This document shows positions 8,212 through 16,604 of a stretch of DNA of 64,000 nt, in pieces. Origin of the DNA: Streptomyces barringtoniae. Lineage in GTDB: Bacteria > Actinomycetota > Actinomycetes > Streptomycetales > Streptomycetaceae. Positions within the stretch are counted from its first letter, which is position 1; the number at the start of each line of letters is the position of its first letter. The notes beneath the pieces were generated by a model. That model was not told where the DNA came from. It saw only the letters and a list, made by a program, of their open reading frames with translations, and did not search any database. The stretch spans positions 82,821 to 146,820 of the forward strand of contig NZ_JAJHNP010000025.1 in the NCBI RefSeq assembly GCF_020819595.1. The letters are read 5' to 3'. The position numbers were made by a program, and so were the translations under genes.

Positions 8212-8415
8212 TCAGACGGGGGTGACGTTCTCCGCCTGCGGACCCTTCGGGCCCTGCGTCACGTCAAAGCTCACCTGCTGGTTCTCCTCGAGGGAGCGGA
8301 AGCCGGAGGCGTTGATCGCGGAGTAGTGAACGAAGACGTCGGGGCCGCCGCCCTCCTGGGCGATGAAGCCAAAGCCCTTTTCGGCGTTGAACCACTTCAC
8401 GGTTCCGGTAGCCAT
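8212..8415 (-). CDS. Cold-shock protein, CspA family
   Basis: A 67-residue single-domain OB-fold protein that binds single-stranded RNA and DNA as an RNA chaperone. RNP1 (KGFGFIA) and RNP2 (VFVHYSAI) are intact, and the length matches the family exactly. The start codon is preceded by a strong AAGGAGG. Its leader is long and structured, with a hairpin over the ribosome-binding site and a terminator-like hairpin further upstream, which suggests post-transcriptional control. Streptomyces carry several such paralogues, so no specific symbol is given. Confidence 0.96.
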   Translation of the reverse strand: MATGTVKWFNAEKGFGFIAQEGGGPDVFVHYSAINASGFRSLEENQQVSFDVTQGPKGPQAENVTPV

Positions 8416-8416
8416 A

Positions 8417-8431
8417 AGCCCTCCTTGGGCT
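8417..8431 (-). promoter_or_regulatory. Hairpin enclosing the cold-shock ribosome-binding site
   Basis: Read on the minus strand, AGCCC-AAGGA-GGGCT forms a 5-bp stem whose loop and 3' arm contain the AAGGAGG ribosome-binding site of the cold-shock gene. Pairing would partly occlude the site, with the AUG just outside the stem. The stem is short, so any effect would be modest. Confidence 0.45.
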
Positions 8432-8507
8432 CACAAAGGGTTGCCCTGCTCCAGAACCTGCACGTGCGAAACGGTGCTGCACAACTGCATTCGTCTGAAA
8501 ACGACGA

Positions 8508-8536
8508 GAGCCCGCGGTCACATGCTCCGCAGGCTC
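8508..8536 (-). terminator. Terminator-like hairpin in the cold-shock leader
   Basis: On the minus strand, GAGCCTGCGG at 8536-8527 and CCGCGGGCTC at 8517-8508 form a 10-bp stem with one mismatch and a 9-base loop. They are followed by TCGTCGTTTTC, a partly U-rich tract. It lies about 95 bases upstream of the cold-shock start. It could be an attenuator in the leader or the terminator of an unseen transcript. Confidence 0.5.
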
Positions 8537-8713
8537 TGTACTGCAAGGGAAACCAAACTGCAACTTGCGGCGAGCCTAGCACGCGGGCGCCCGAAAGCAA
8601 TAGAGGTCAAGATCACGTCACCCGGATGTTTGAACCCTCGCTAGGCCATTTGACGGCGCGACGGCGGTGGGGCCGGTCCCGGCACCGTACCGGACGGGGT
8701 CTAGTCTCGCGAT

Positions 8714-9562
8714 GTGGACAATGCTCGCACCCGGCCGCGCGTCGGCCACATCCAGTTCCTGAACTGCCTGCCCCTGTACTGGGGGCTCGCGAGAACCGGC
8801 ACCCTACTCGACTTCGAGCTCACCAAGGACACCCCCGAGAAGCTCAGTGAGCAGCTCGTGCGCGGCGATCTCGACATCGGCCCCGTCACCCTGGTCGAGT
8901 TCCTGCGCAACGCCGACGACTTGGTGGCCTTCCCGGACATCGCCGTCGGCTGCGACGGCCCGGTGATGTCCTGCGTGATCGTCTCGCAGGTCCCGCTCGA
9001 CCGCCTGCACGGCGCCCGGGTCGCCCTCGGCTCGACCTCCCGCACCTCGGTCCGCCTCGCCCAGCTCCTGCTCGCCGAGCGCTACGACGTGGCGCCCGAC
9101 TACTACACCTGCCCGCCCGACCTCAGCCTGATGATGCAGGAGGCCGAGGCGGCGGTCCTGATCGGCGACGCGGCGCTGCGCGCGAACCTGCTGGACGGCC
9201 CGCGCTACGGCCTCGAGGTGCACGACCTCGGCGCGCTCTGGAAGGAGTGGACCGGCCTGCCGTTCGTCTTCGCGGTCTGGGCGGCCCGACGCGACTACGC
9301 GGAGCGCGAGCCGGACATCACCCGCCAGGTCCACGAGGCGTTCCTCGCCTCCCGCAACCTCTCCCTGGAGGAGGTCGGCAAGGTCGCCGAACAGGCGGCC
9401 CGCTGGGAGGCCTTCGACGAGGCGACCCTGGCTCAGTACTTCACCACCCTCGACTTCAGCTTCGGCACCTCCCAACTGGCGGCCGTCGCCGAGTTCGCCC
9501 GCCGGGTCGGCCCGACGACCGGCTTCCCGGCGGATGTGAAGGTGGACCTGCTGCGGACGTGA
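8714..9562 (+). CDS. mqnA: Chorismate dehydratase, futalosine menaquinone pathway
   Basis: A 282-residue cytoplasmic enzyme of the MqnA/MqnD (periplasmic-binding-protein-like) fold. MqnA dehydrates chorismate to 3-enolpyruvylbenzoate, the first committed step of the futalosine route. Visible family features are the N-terminal VGHIQFLNCLPLYWGL, DIGPVTLVEFLRN, the serine-rich GSTSRTSVRLAQLLL and the downstream VLIGDAAL. The GTG start at 8714 fits the conserved N-terminus. Other pathway genes are nearby: mqnC at 12558 and menG at 15867. MqnD is less likely because the FLNCLPL motif is typical of MqnA. Confidence 0.93.
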   Translation: MDNARTRPRVGHIQFLNCLPLYWGLARTGTLLDFELTKDTPEKLSEQLVRGDLDIGPVTLVEFLRNADDLVAFPDIAVGCDGPVMSCVIVSQVPLDRLHGARVALGSTSRTSVRLAQLLLAERYDVAPDYYTCPPDLSLMMQEAEAAVLIGDAALRANLLDGPRYGLEVHDLGALWKEWTGLPFVFAVWAARRDYAEREPDITRQVHEAFLASRNLSLEEVGKVAEQAARWEAFDEATLAQYFTTLDFSFGTSQLAAVAEFARRVGPTTGFPADVKVDLLRT

Positions 9563-9614
9563 GAAGGCGTCACTAGGCTGCTCACCACTGGATGTGGGTC
9601 GGGGGGAGCACGTC

Positions 9615-11708
9615 ATGCAGCCGCTGGACGCGGACGAGCCGGCCATCGTCGGGCCCTACCGGCTGCTCGGCCGGCTCGGCTCCGGTGGCATGGGCCGGGT
9701 CTACCTCGGCCGCAGCGCGGGCGGCCGTACCGTCGCCGTGAAGATCGTGCACCCGCACTTCGCGCTGGACGAGGAGTTCCGCGCCCGCTTCCGGCGCGAG
9801 GTGGCGGCCGCCCGCCGGGTCGGCGGTGCCTGGACCGCACCCGTCCTGGACGCGGACCCGGAGGCCCCGGTGCCCTGGGTCGCCACGGCCTACGCGGCCG
9901 GCCCGTCCCTCGCCGCGGCCGTCACCGACACCGGCCCGCTGCCCGCCCACACCGTACGGGCCCTGGGCGCGGGCCTCGCCGAGGCGCTGACCGCCGTACA
10001 CGACCTGGGTCTGGTCCACCGGGACGTGAAGCCCTCCAACGTCCTGCTGACCCTGGACGGACCGCTGCTGATCGACTTCGGCATCGCCCGGGCCATGGAC
10101 GGCACGGCGTCCCTGACGTCCACCGGCGTGTCCATCGGCTCCCCGGGCTACATGGCACCCGAACAGATCCTCGGCAAGGGCGCCACGGGCGCGTCCGACG
10201 TCTTCTCCCTCGGCGCGGTGCTGGCCTACGCGGCGACCGGCGAACCGCCGTTCCGGGGGGACACGTCCGCCGCGCTGCTCTACAAGGTGGTCCACGAGGA
10301 GCCAGAACTGGGCTTCCTGGAAGGGGAGTTGCGCGAGACGGCCGCTGCCTGCCTGGCCAAGGACCCCGCCTCCCGCCCCACCCCCGCCGAGGTGAGCCAC
10401 CGGCTCGCTCCCGAGGGCGCCACCCGACTGGTCACCGGCGGCTGGCTCCCGGGGCCCCTGGTGGAACAGGTCAGCCGGAGCGCGGTACGCCTGCTGAACC
10501 TGGACACGGGGGAGGCGGCGCACTCGGGGCCGGTGGCCTTCGACAGCCCGGCGGAGACGGGGCCTTCGACCCGGGGGTCGGGGGCGGGGCCGGCCTCGGC
10601 TCCGGGTTCGCGGCCGGGTCTGGGGTCGGCTTCGGGTTCGACACCGGGTCCGGAGCCGGCTTCGGGGCCGTCCGGGGTTGCGGGCTCCGCCCCGGCTTCG
10701 GGTGCGGGCCCGGTCCAGGGCTCTGCCTCCGCCCCTCCTCCGGCCGAGCCGAACTCGTTCACGGGAGCCGGGGTGTTCGGGCCTGCGCCGGTGATGAATT
10801 CAGAGGCCCTTTCTACGCCGGTTGGCGGACCAGGGGTTCCTGCCTGGCCCTTCGGCGACCCGCAACACCCCTCGGGGCCGCCCCACGGCGACCCGCAACA
10901 CCCCTCGCATCCACGCCACGGCGGCGGCCCACAGCACCCCTCCACCGCAGACCTCGGCGGCCCCCAGAACCCCTCCGTCCCGAGCAACGGCACCCCGCAG
11001 AACGCCTCCTCGGGGCCGGCGACCGGCGTCGTGGACGGGACTTCCTCCGGGGCTTCCTCCGCGGCGCCGACCGTCGTGCCCGCGCAGCGTGACGCGGTGC
11101 CGCAGGGCCGGCTTTCCGTCAGCGTGGCGGCGGCCTCCGCGCCGGCCGAGGGCGGCCGTGGGCGCCGGCTGAGCTGCACGGTGGTGCTGGCCGTCGCCGG
11201 TGCTCTGGCAGCAGGAGGACTGGGGCTCGGCGTACTGCTGCAACCCTGGGCCCAACAGGACGGCAGCGGCAAGAGCGTGGGCGGCGGCCGCCCCTCGGTC
11301 TCCCCGGCGCCGAGCGAGTCCTCCGGCGGCCCCACCGGCCGAAGTGACCAGCCCGGCGCCATCCCGGCCGGCTACCTCGGTACCTGGGAAGGACAGGCCA
11401 CCGGCCTCGGCGGCAGTCTGCCCGAGGGCACCTTCCGGCTCACCGTCCATCAGGCCGCCGTAGGAAAGGAGCTGGGACAGCTCCGGCAGACCGACCAGAT
11501 CGGCGGCGTGTGCACCGACGTCCTCACCCTGAAGAAGGTGACGAAGACCCAGGTCCTCGCGACCTCGACCGGCGCAAAGGACAACCCCGGCCACTGCGTA
11601 CCCACCCCGCACCAGGTCGAGTTGACCCCGGTCGGCGACGACCTGAGGTTCACGTCGGACAGTTCCGCCGAGGGCAACCCGGTGGCGCGCCTGTCGAAGG
11701 TCGGATGA
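9615..11708 (+). CDS. Transmembrane Ser/Thr protein kinase (PknB-like)
   Basis: A 697-residue eukaryotic-type kinase. The kinase domain spans residues 15-270 with glycine loop GSGGMG (22-27), Lys43, Glu62, HRD (135-137) and DFG (154-156), so it looks catalytically complete. A long Pro/Gly/Ser-rich cytoplasmic linker (about 300-515) includes several PQHPS or PQNPS repeats. One membrane helix follows in the SCTVVLAVAGALAAGG region. About 130 extracellular residues then form a small sensor domain without PASTA repeats. The ATG at 9615 follows GGGGGGAG, while the GTG at 9594 is less likely. Its ligand and substrates are unknown. Confidence 0.93.
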   Translation: MQPLDADEPAIVGPYRLLGRLGSGGMGRVYLGRSAGGRTVAVKIVHPHFALDEEFRARFRREVAAARRVGGAWTAPVLDADPEAPVPWVATAYAAGPSLAAAVTDTGPLPAHTVRALGAGLAEALTAVHDLGLVHRDVKPSNVLLTLDGPLLIDFGIARAMDGTASLTSTGVSIGSPGYMAPEQILGKGATGASDVFSLGAVLAYAATGEPPFRGDTSAALLYKVVHEEPELGFLEGELRETAAACLAKDPASRPTPAEVSHRLAPEGATRLVTGGWLPGPLVEQVSRSAVRLLNLDTGEAAHSGPVAFDSPAETGPSTRGSGAGPASAPGSRPGLGSASGSTPGPEPASGPSGVAGSAPASGAGPVQGSASAPPPAEPNSFTGAGVFGPAPVMNSEALSTPVGGPGVPAWPFGDPQHPSGPPHGDPQHPSHPRHGGGPQHPSTADLGGPQNPSVPSNGTPQNASSGPATGVVDGTSSGASSAAPTVVPAQRDAVPQGRLSVSVAAASAPAEGGRGRRLSCTVVLAVAGALAAGGLGLGVLLQPWAQQDGSGKSVGGGRPSVSPAPSESSGGPTGRSDQPGAIPAGYLGTWEGQATGLGGSLPEGTFRLTVHQAAVGKELGQLRQTDQIGGVCTDVLTLKKVTKTQVLATSTGAKDNPGHCVPTPHQVELTPVGDDLRFTSDSSAEGNPVARLSKVG

Positions 11709-11742
11709 GCACGGCGCGCGGGACGGGGAGCGGGGGGACCGG

Positions 11743-12486
11743 ATGAGCACAGGGGCGCTGGCCGCCGTCGCCGCGCTGTGGGGTGCGCTCGTGGGCGCGC
11801 TGCTGCCCCGCGCCGCCTACCGCTTCGCCGTACCGGCCGGTGAACCCTGGCGGGACCGCTGCCCGGACGGCCATCCGATCCGCGGCTGGATCGGCCGGAT
11901 CGCGTGCGGCGCCTGCGGGGGAGAGGCCCGCGGCACGGGCGTACCCCCCACCGCCGCCCTCCCCGCTTCCCTCGCCACCGCCCTGACCTGCGCCACCCTC
12001 GCCACCGCCACCGGCACCCGCCCCGAGCTGGCGGTCTGGCTGCTGCTCGCGCCGGTCGGGGTGCTGCTGGCCGTCGTCGACTTCCGGGTGCACCGGCTGC
12101 CCGACCCGCTGACCCTGCCCCTGGCCGCGTCCGCGCTCGCCCTCCTGGGCCTTGCCGCACTGCTGCCCGAGCACGCCGGTCACTGGTCCACCGCGGTGTA
12201 CGGCGCTGTGGCCCTCGGCGTCGGCTATTTCATGTTGTTCCTCATCAACCCGGCCGGCATGGGCTTCGGTGATGTGAAGCTGGCCGTCGGCATGGGTGCC
12301 GTACTCGGCTGGTACGGCTGGTCCACGGTCCTGCTCGGCGCCTTCGCCGGTTTCCTGCTCGGCGCGCTGTACGGCGGAGCCCTCGTCCTCGTACGGCGGG
12401 CGGGCCGCAAGACCGCGATCCCCTTCGGGCCCTTCCTGCTGGCCGGTGCCTTCGCCGGGCTGCTGATCGGCGCGTACGCGGCCTGA
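11743..12486 (+). CDS. Prepilin peptidase, A24 family
   Basis: A 247-residue polytopic membrane aspartyl protease that cleaves type IV pilin-like leader peptides. The two catalytic aspartates are visible in VVDFRVHRLPD and in the family motif GFGDVKLA. About six to seven hydrophobic segments follow an N-terminal region that keeps a CxxC (CGACGG), a remnant of the zinc-binding methyltransferase-type domain of TadV/PilD enzymes. It starts 34 bases after the kinase gene. No pilin genes occur in the window, so its substrates lie elsewhere, possibly Tad/Flp-type pilins. Confidence 0.9.
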   Translation: MSTGALAAVAALWGALVGALLPRAAYRFAVPAGEPWRDRCPDGHPIRGWIGRIACGACGGEARGTGVPPTAALPASLATALTCATLATATGTRPELAVWLLLAPVGVLLAVVDFRVHRLPDPLTLPLAASALALLGLAALLPEHAGHWSTAVYGAVALGVGYFMLFLINPAGMGFGDVKLAVGMGAVLGWYGWSTVLLGAFAGFLLGALYGGALVLVRRAGRKTAIPFGPFLLAGAFAGLLIGAYAA

Positions 12487-12557
12487 CGTCTGCATGGTGA
12501 AACCGCTGGCGTAGGCTGAGTCAGTCCGTCCACACCCCTTGACGAAAGGGACGCCCG

Positions 12558-13757
12558 GTGACCGAGAAGGCCGACCTCCAGTCCGTGCTCGACCGAGCCG
12601 CAGCGGGCGGACGCATCACGCCCGAGGAGGCGCTCGACCTCTACCGGGATGCCCCGCTGCACGCGCTGGGCGCCGCCGCCGACGCCGTACGGCGGCGGAA
12701 GTACGCCGGTATCGAGCACATCGCCACGTACATCATCGAGCGGAACATCAACTACACGAACGTGTGTGTCACGGCGTGCAAGTTCTGCGCCTTCTACGCG
12801 GCCCCCAAGGACAAGGACAAGGGCTGGACCCGCGACCTCGACGACATCCTGCGCCGCTGCGCGGAGACCGTCGAGCTGGGCGGCACCCAGATCATGTTCC
12901 AGGGCGGCCACCACCCGGACTACGGCGTCGAGTACTACGAGAAGCACTTCAAGGCCATCAAGGACGCCTTCCCGCAGCTCGTCATCCACTCCCTCGGCGC
13001 GTCTGAGGTCGAGCACATGGCCCGTATCTCCGGTGTGTCGGTCGAGGAGGCCATCACCCGGATCCACGAGGCGGGCCTCGACTCCTTCGCCGGCGCCGGC
13101 GCGGAACTGCTCCCCGAGCGGCCCCGCAAGGCCATCGCCCCGCTGAAGGAGAGCGGCGAGCGCTGGCTGGAGATCATGGAGACCGCGCACCGGCTGGGTG
13201 TGGAGTCGACGTCCACGATGCTCATGGGCACGGGTGAGACGAACGCCGAGCGCATCGAGCACCTGCGGATGATCCGTGACGTACAGGACCGCACGGGCGG
13301 CTTCCGCGCCTTCATCCCGTACACGTACCAGCCCGAGAACAACCACCTGAAGGGCCGCACCCAGGCCACCCTCTTCGAGTACCTGCGGATGATCGCGATC
13401 GCCCGCCTCTTCCTCGACAACGTCCAGCACATCCAGGGTTCCTGGCTGACCACGGGCAAGGAGGTCGGCCAGCTGTCGCTGCACTACGGCGCGGACGACC
13501 TCGGCTCGATCATGCTCGAGGAGAACGTGGTCTCCTCGGCCGGTGCCAAGCACCGCTCCAACCGCCTGGAGATCATCGACCTGATCAGGAAGGCGGGGCG
13601 GGTCCCGGCGCAGCGCGCCACGACCTACGAGCACCTGGTCGTCCACGACGACCCGGCGAACGACCCCGTCGACGAGCGGGTGATGTCCCACATCTCGTCC
13701 ACGGCGATCGAGGGCGGCACGGCCCACCCCGAACTGAAGCTGCTGGCGCCCAACTAG
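12558..13757 (+). CDS. mqnC: Cyclic dehypoxanthinyl futalosine synthase (radical SAM)
   Basis: A 399-residue radical-SAM enzyme that cyclises dehypoxanthine futalosine in the menaquinone pathway. The [4Fe-4S]-binding CxxxCxxC is at Cys70, Cys74 and Cys77 (CVTACKFCAF). The GGTQIMFQGGHHPDYG stretch and the C-terminal SMMLEENVVSSAG-like region (here SIMLEENVVSSAG) are typical of MqnC and MqnE. Overall length and the NINYTNVC lead-in favour MqnC. The GTG start at 12558 has GAAAGGGA upstream. The small composite-domain gene at 13775 follows after 17 bases and is probably co-transcribed. Confidence 0.94.
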   Translation: MTEKADLQSVLDRAAAGGRITPEEALDLYRDAPLHALGAAADAVRRRKYAGIEHIATYIIERNINYTNVCVTACKFCAFYAAPKDKDKGWTRDLDDILRRCAETVELGGTQIMFQGGHHPDYGVEYYEKHFKAIKDAFPQLVIHSLGASEVEHMARISGVSVEEAITRIHEAGLDSFAGAGAELLPERPRKAIAPLKESGERWLEIMETAHRLGVESTSTMLMGTGETNAERIEHLRMIRDVQDRTGGFRAFIPYTYQPENNHLKGRTQATLFEYLRMIAIARLFLDNVQHIQGSWLTTGKEVGQLSLHYGADDLGSIMLEENVVSSAGAKHRSNRLEIIDLIRKAGRVPAQRATTYEHLVVHDDPANDPVDERVMSHISSTAIEGGTAHPELKLLAPN

Positions 13758-13774
13758 AGCCGGCCAGGCGTTCC

Positions 13775-14374
13775 GTGTTGACACTTCACGTTGCCGAACG
13801 GTCGCCCGAGACGGCCGTTCTGGTCGACGGGGCGTCCGTCGCCGCCGTCGGTCAGTACCAGGAACTGGCCGACGCCGACCCGCGGGCGCGGGTGCGGCGC
13901 TGGCCCGGCATCCTGACGCCGGGACTGCTGAACCCGTACGGTCCGGAGCTGCTGGAGGCCACGTACCATCCCGACCCGCGCGAGGCCGATGCCCTCGGTA
14001 CCGAGCCCATCGGCGGGGAGCGGGCGCGGGAGATCTTCCGCACCGACCCGGCCAGCCTCGGCGCGAGCGCACGGCGCGGGGTGCAGCGGATGCTGGCGCA
14101 CGGCACGGTGGCGGTGGCCGGGGAGCTGCGGTCGCGGGCCGTGGTCGACGCGGTGCGCAGGGCGGGGCTCGCGATGGGACAACGCCCGGACCGCCTGCCG
14201 GGCCCGGCGGCGCTGTCCCCGACCCCGCTGATCCTGCTGCCCAAGCTGGTGCCGGGCGGTCCGGCCCGATTCGCCGTGTTCGATGTCGCGGACCGCGCCG
14301 AACTGGTCCGGCGTGGTGCCGGGACCTGCGTGGCGACCGTGATCGGCGGGCGGCTGGTGTACCGCGCCCGGTGA
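13775..14374 (+). CDS. Imidazolonepropionase-like composite-domain protein
   Basis: A 199-residue protein resembling the small beta composite domain that flanks amidohydrolase barrels. It begins with a beta-rich strand set (AVLVDGASVAAVGQY), has PGILTPGLLNPYG where amidohydrolases carry their PGxxNPHTH metal site, and ends with a VATVIGGRLVYRAR strand. The metal-binding histidines and the barrel are missing, so deaminase activity is unlikely. Its place directly after mqnC is suggestive because some futalosine pathways use an amidohydrolase (MqnX, aminofutalosine deaminase). It may be a relic or accessory. Downstream it faces the pseudogene at 14402. Confidence 0.7.
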   Translation: MLTLHVAERSPETAVLVDGASVAAVGQYQELADADPRARVRRWPGILTPGLLNPYGPELLEATYHPDPREADALGTEPIGGERAREIFRTDPASLGASARRGVQRMLAHGTVAVAGELRSRAVVDAVRRAGLAMGQRPDRLPGPAALSPTPLILLPKLVPGGPARFAVFDVADRAELVRRGAGTCVATVIGGRLVYRAR

Positions 14375-14401
14375 TCACGGCCCGGGTCGGGGAGCTCCGG
14401 C

Positions 14402-15320
14402 TCAGCCCGCGAACGCCTCTCCGACCCCCCGAGCCCTGTTCGACCCCGCTGCAGTCGGTCGCCGCGTCGTGCTGCCCGCTCGCCCCGTCCTCGCACTGCC
14501 GGTCGCGGAAGGTGGACCACATCGACACCCAGGCGATCTCCTTCTCCTGGGCGAACATCCGCACCTGCGCGGCGTCGGCGAGGGCGAAGGTCTCCCCGGC
14601 CACGTCGTCGACCCCGCTCATCGAGGTGAGCGCCATGCCCCGCCAGGCGCCCGCGTCGGACAGCCCGAACACCTTCTTCAACTGGGCGTGCGCGGACTCG
14701 GCGGAGCTGACGGCCTCGTCGCCCATGTCACCGGTGTACGACTCGCCGTAGTTCATCGTCGTCACGTTCACCGTGGCGACCTGGACGTCGTACGTGTTCG
14801 CGGACGCCAGCAGCGCGAGGCCGTCGGAGTCGAGGCCCGAGGGCGTGACCGGCAGGGTGAAGGAGACCTTCAGTTCCGGCCGTTGCCTCTGGAGCCTCGC
14901 CATCGCCTGCGAACGCCGGGCCACGGAGGCGGAGTCGGTCAGTTCGTCGCCCTCGATGTCGAAGTCGGCCCGGCTGGAGCCGGCCGCGTCCAGCGCCCTG
15001 CCGTGGGCGGCGGCCAGGTCCACGGCGCTGTCGCAGGTCGCGGCGAGCTCCTTGCCGGAGGCTCCGCCGAAGGAGACACGGACGTCGGCACCGTCCTTCT
15101 TCAGGCGCGGTGTCCGGGACTTCACGGCCGGGTCGCCGATCTTCTCGGTGCCCTTCCACCTGGGCGTGCAGCCACCGCCGTCGGAGATCACGAAGGTCAG
15201 GTTGTACGTCGACGGCGAACCGGCGGAGTCGGTGTCCGACGCCTCGGTGGCGCTGACATAGGGGGCGTAGAGGGCGTAGGAGGCGTGGGCGGGCGTCGAC
15301 TTCGGCAGCGCCCTGTGGGA
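14402..15320 (-). pseudogene. GH18 chitinase-like gene, 5'-truncated and frameshifted
   Basis: The minus strand encodes most of a glycoside hydrolase 18-type secreted protein: YAPYVSATEASDTDSAGS, SFGGASGKELA, the GH18 active-site strand DFDIEGDEL with its catalytic Glu, TMNYGESY and a C-terminal WSTFRDRQCEDG. No start codon exists between a stop near 15431 and the GTG at 15191, which lies inside the fold, so the signal peptide and start are gone. A run of six C at 14425-14430 shifts the frame. Removing one base restores a GEAFAG ending with a stop at 14402-14404. Homology ends at about 15305-15320, where the acyltransferase fragment begins. Confidence 0.8.
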
Positions 15321-15842
15321 CCCGTCGACGTACCTCTTCTGCTGGATCCTCGGCTTCGCCCACCGCGACGGGGTGCTGCGGCGGACGAGACCGGCGCTCG
15401 TCTGCGTCCTGTCGTGCGCCGCACTGCGTTACGGCGCCTGGTACGCCTTCCCGCACCAAGCCGACTCAGGGACGTACGACCTGGACGAGAACCCCCCTCG
15501 CCGAGGCCTTCTGGTCGGCCGGTTTCGTGACGCTGCTGATGTGGGCGCAGACGTACTTCCGGATCGGCTTCGCCCGGCTCACCCGGTTCCGGCGGCTGGA
15601 CCGCACGGTCACCGTCTTCAACGCGCGCGATGACGATCTAGCTCTGGAACGAGATCGCCCTGGTCCTGGCCGTCCCGCTGATCGACCGGTTCTGGAACGT
15701 GCCCGCCTTCGAGAGGTACCTGCCCCTGGACAGCCAGTGGTTCATGTTCGGCATCAGCTGGCTCCTGATCGCCGTCTTCGTCCTGTTGTGCGACTGGGTG
15801 GAGGATGTCGCGGCGCGGAGGAAGCCGAGGCTCCTGCCGTGA
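15321..15842 (+). pseudogene. Acyltransferase-3 family membrane protein, C-terminal remnant
   Basis: The plus strand holds the C-terminal third of a polytopic acyltransferase split over three frames. Segment one reads YLFCWILGFAHRDGVL to TYDLDENP. After a six-C run (15492-15497) it continues in another frame as LAEAFWSAGFVTLLMWAQ to TVTVFNAR. It shifts again near 15628 to a segment with an in-frame TAG at 15639-15641, then LWNEIALVLAVPLIDRFW and a tryptophan-rich last helix ending at 15842. Two frameshifts, one nonsense codon and a missing 5' part make it inactive. Acyltransferase-3 proteins O-acylate surface polysaccharides or antibiotics. Confidence 0.8.
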
Positions 15843-15866
15843 GACCGGGCTGCAACAATGGGCGGC

Positions 15867-16562
15867 GTGACCCGCGCTTCCCTGAACAAGCAGCCGCACG
15901 AAGTCGCCTCGATGTTCGACGACGTGGCGGAACGGTACGACCTGACGAACGACGTGCTGTCGCTCGGCCAGGACCGGGTGTGGCGCAGGGAGGTGGCGAA
16001 GGCGGTCGACGCGCGCCCCGCGCAGAAGGTCCTCGACCTGGCCGCCGGTACGGCCACCTCCTCGCTGCCGTTCGCGCGCACGGGCGCGTACGTCGTCCCG
16101 TGCGACTTCTCGCTCGGGATGCTGCAGGTCGGCAAGAAGAAGCACACCTGGCTGCCGTTCACGGCCGGCGACGCGACGCGGCTGCCGTTCAAGGACGACA
16201 CCTTCGACGCCGTGACGATCTCCTTCGGGCTGCGCAACGTGCAGGACACGGACGCGGCGCTGCGGGAGATGTACCGGGTGACCCGGCCCGGCGGGCGCGT
16301 GGTGATCTGCGAGTTCTCGCACCCGACCTGGGCGCCCTTCCGGACCGTCTACACCGAGTACCTGATGCGGGCGCTGCCGCCGGTCGCGCGGGCGGTGTCC
16401 TCGAACCCGGACGCGTACGTCTACCTCGCCGAGTCCATCCGCGCCTGGCCCGACCAACCCGCCCTCGCCGAACGGCTGCGCAAGGCGGGCTGGTCCAAGG
16501 TGGCCTGGCGCAACCTCACCGGCGGCGTGGTAGCGCTGCACCGGGGCTTCAAGGAGAGCTGA
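15867..16562 (+). CDS. menG: Demethylmenaquinone methyltransferase
   Basis: A 231-residue SAM-dependent C-methyltransferase of the UbiE/MenG family that methylates the demethylmenaquinone ring, the last ring step in menaquinone synthesis. It shows the family N-terminus FDDVAERYDLTNDVLSLGQD, motif I VLDLAAGTATSS, the signature SFGLRNVQD and the late RVVICEFSHP. The GTG at 15867 gives the conserved MTRASLNKQPHEV start; the ATG at 15858 only adds three residues. It acts on products of the mqn pathway whose genes lie upstream. The PASTA gene converges on it. Confidence 0.95.
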   Translation: MTRASLNKQPHEVASMFDDVAERYDLTNDVLSLGQDRVWRREVAKAVDARPAQKVLDLAAGTATSSLPFARTGAYVVPCDFSLGMLQVGKKKHTWLPFTAGDATRLPFKDDTFDAVTISFGLRNVQDTDAALREMYRVTRPGGRVVICEFSHPTWAPFRTVYTEYLMRALPPVARAVSSNPDAYVYLAESIRAWPDQPALAERLRKAGWSKVAWRNLTGGVVALHRGFKES

Positions 16563-16604
16563 GGCCTTTTACGGGCCGCCGCGGCGGGCTCGGCGGGCGG
16601 GGTC

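Noticed and set aside
8326..8850. A 174-codon frame over the cold-shock leader and mqnA start
   Set aside because: It overlaps mqnA and the cold-shock gene in other frames and has mixed composition without a domain.
12225..15191. A 988-codon minus-strand open frame
   Set aside because: Only the part from about 14430 to 15191 has recognisable protein (the GH18 remnant). The rest is antisense to mqnC and the composite-domain gene and is open only because of high GC content.
15191..15193. GTG at 15191 as a real start for the chitinase-like gene
   Set aside because: It lies inside a conserved strand of the fold, and recognisable coding sequence continues at least 100 bases upstream of it without any start codon.
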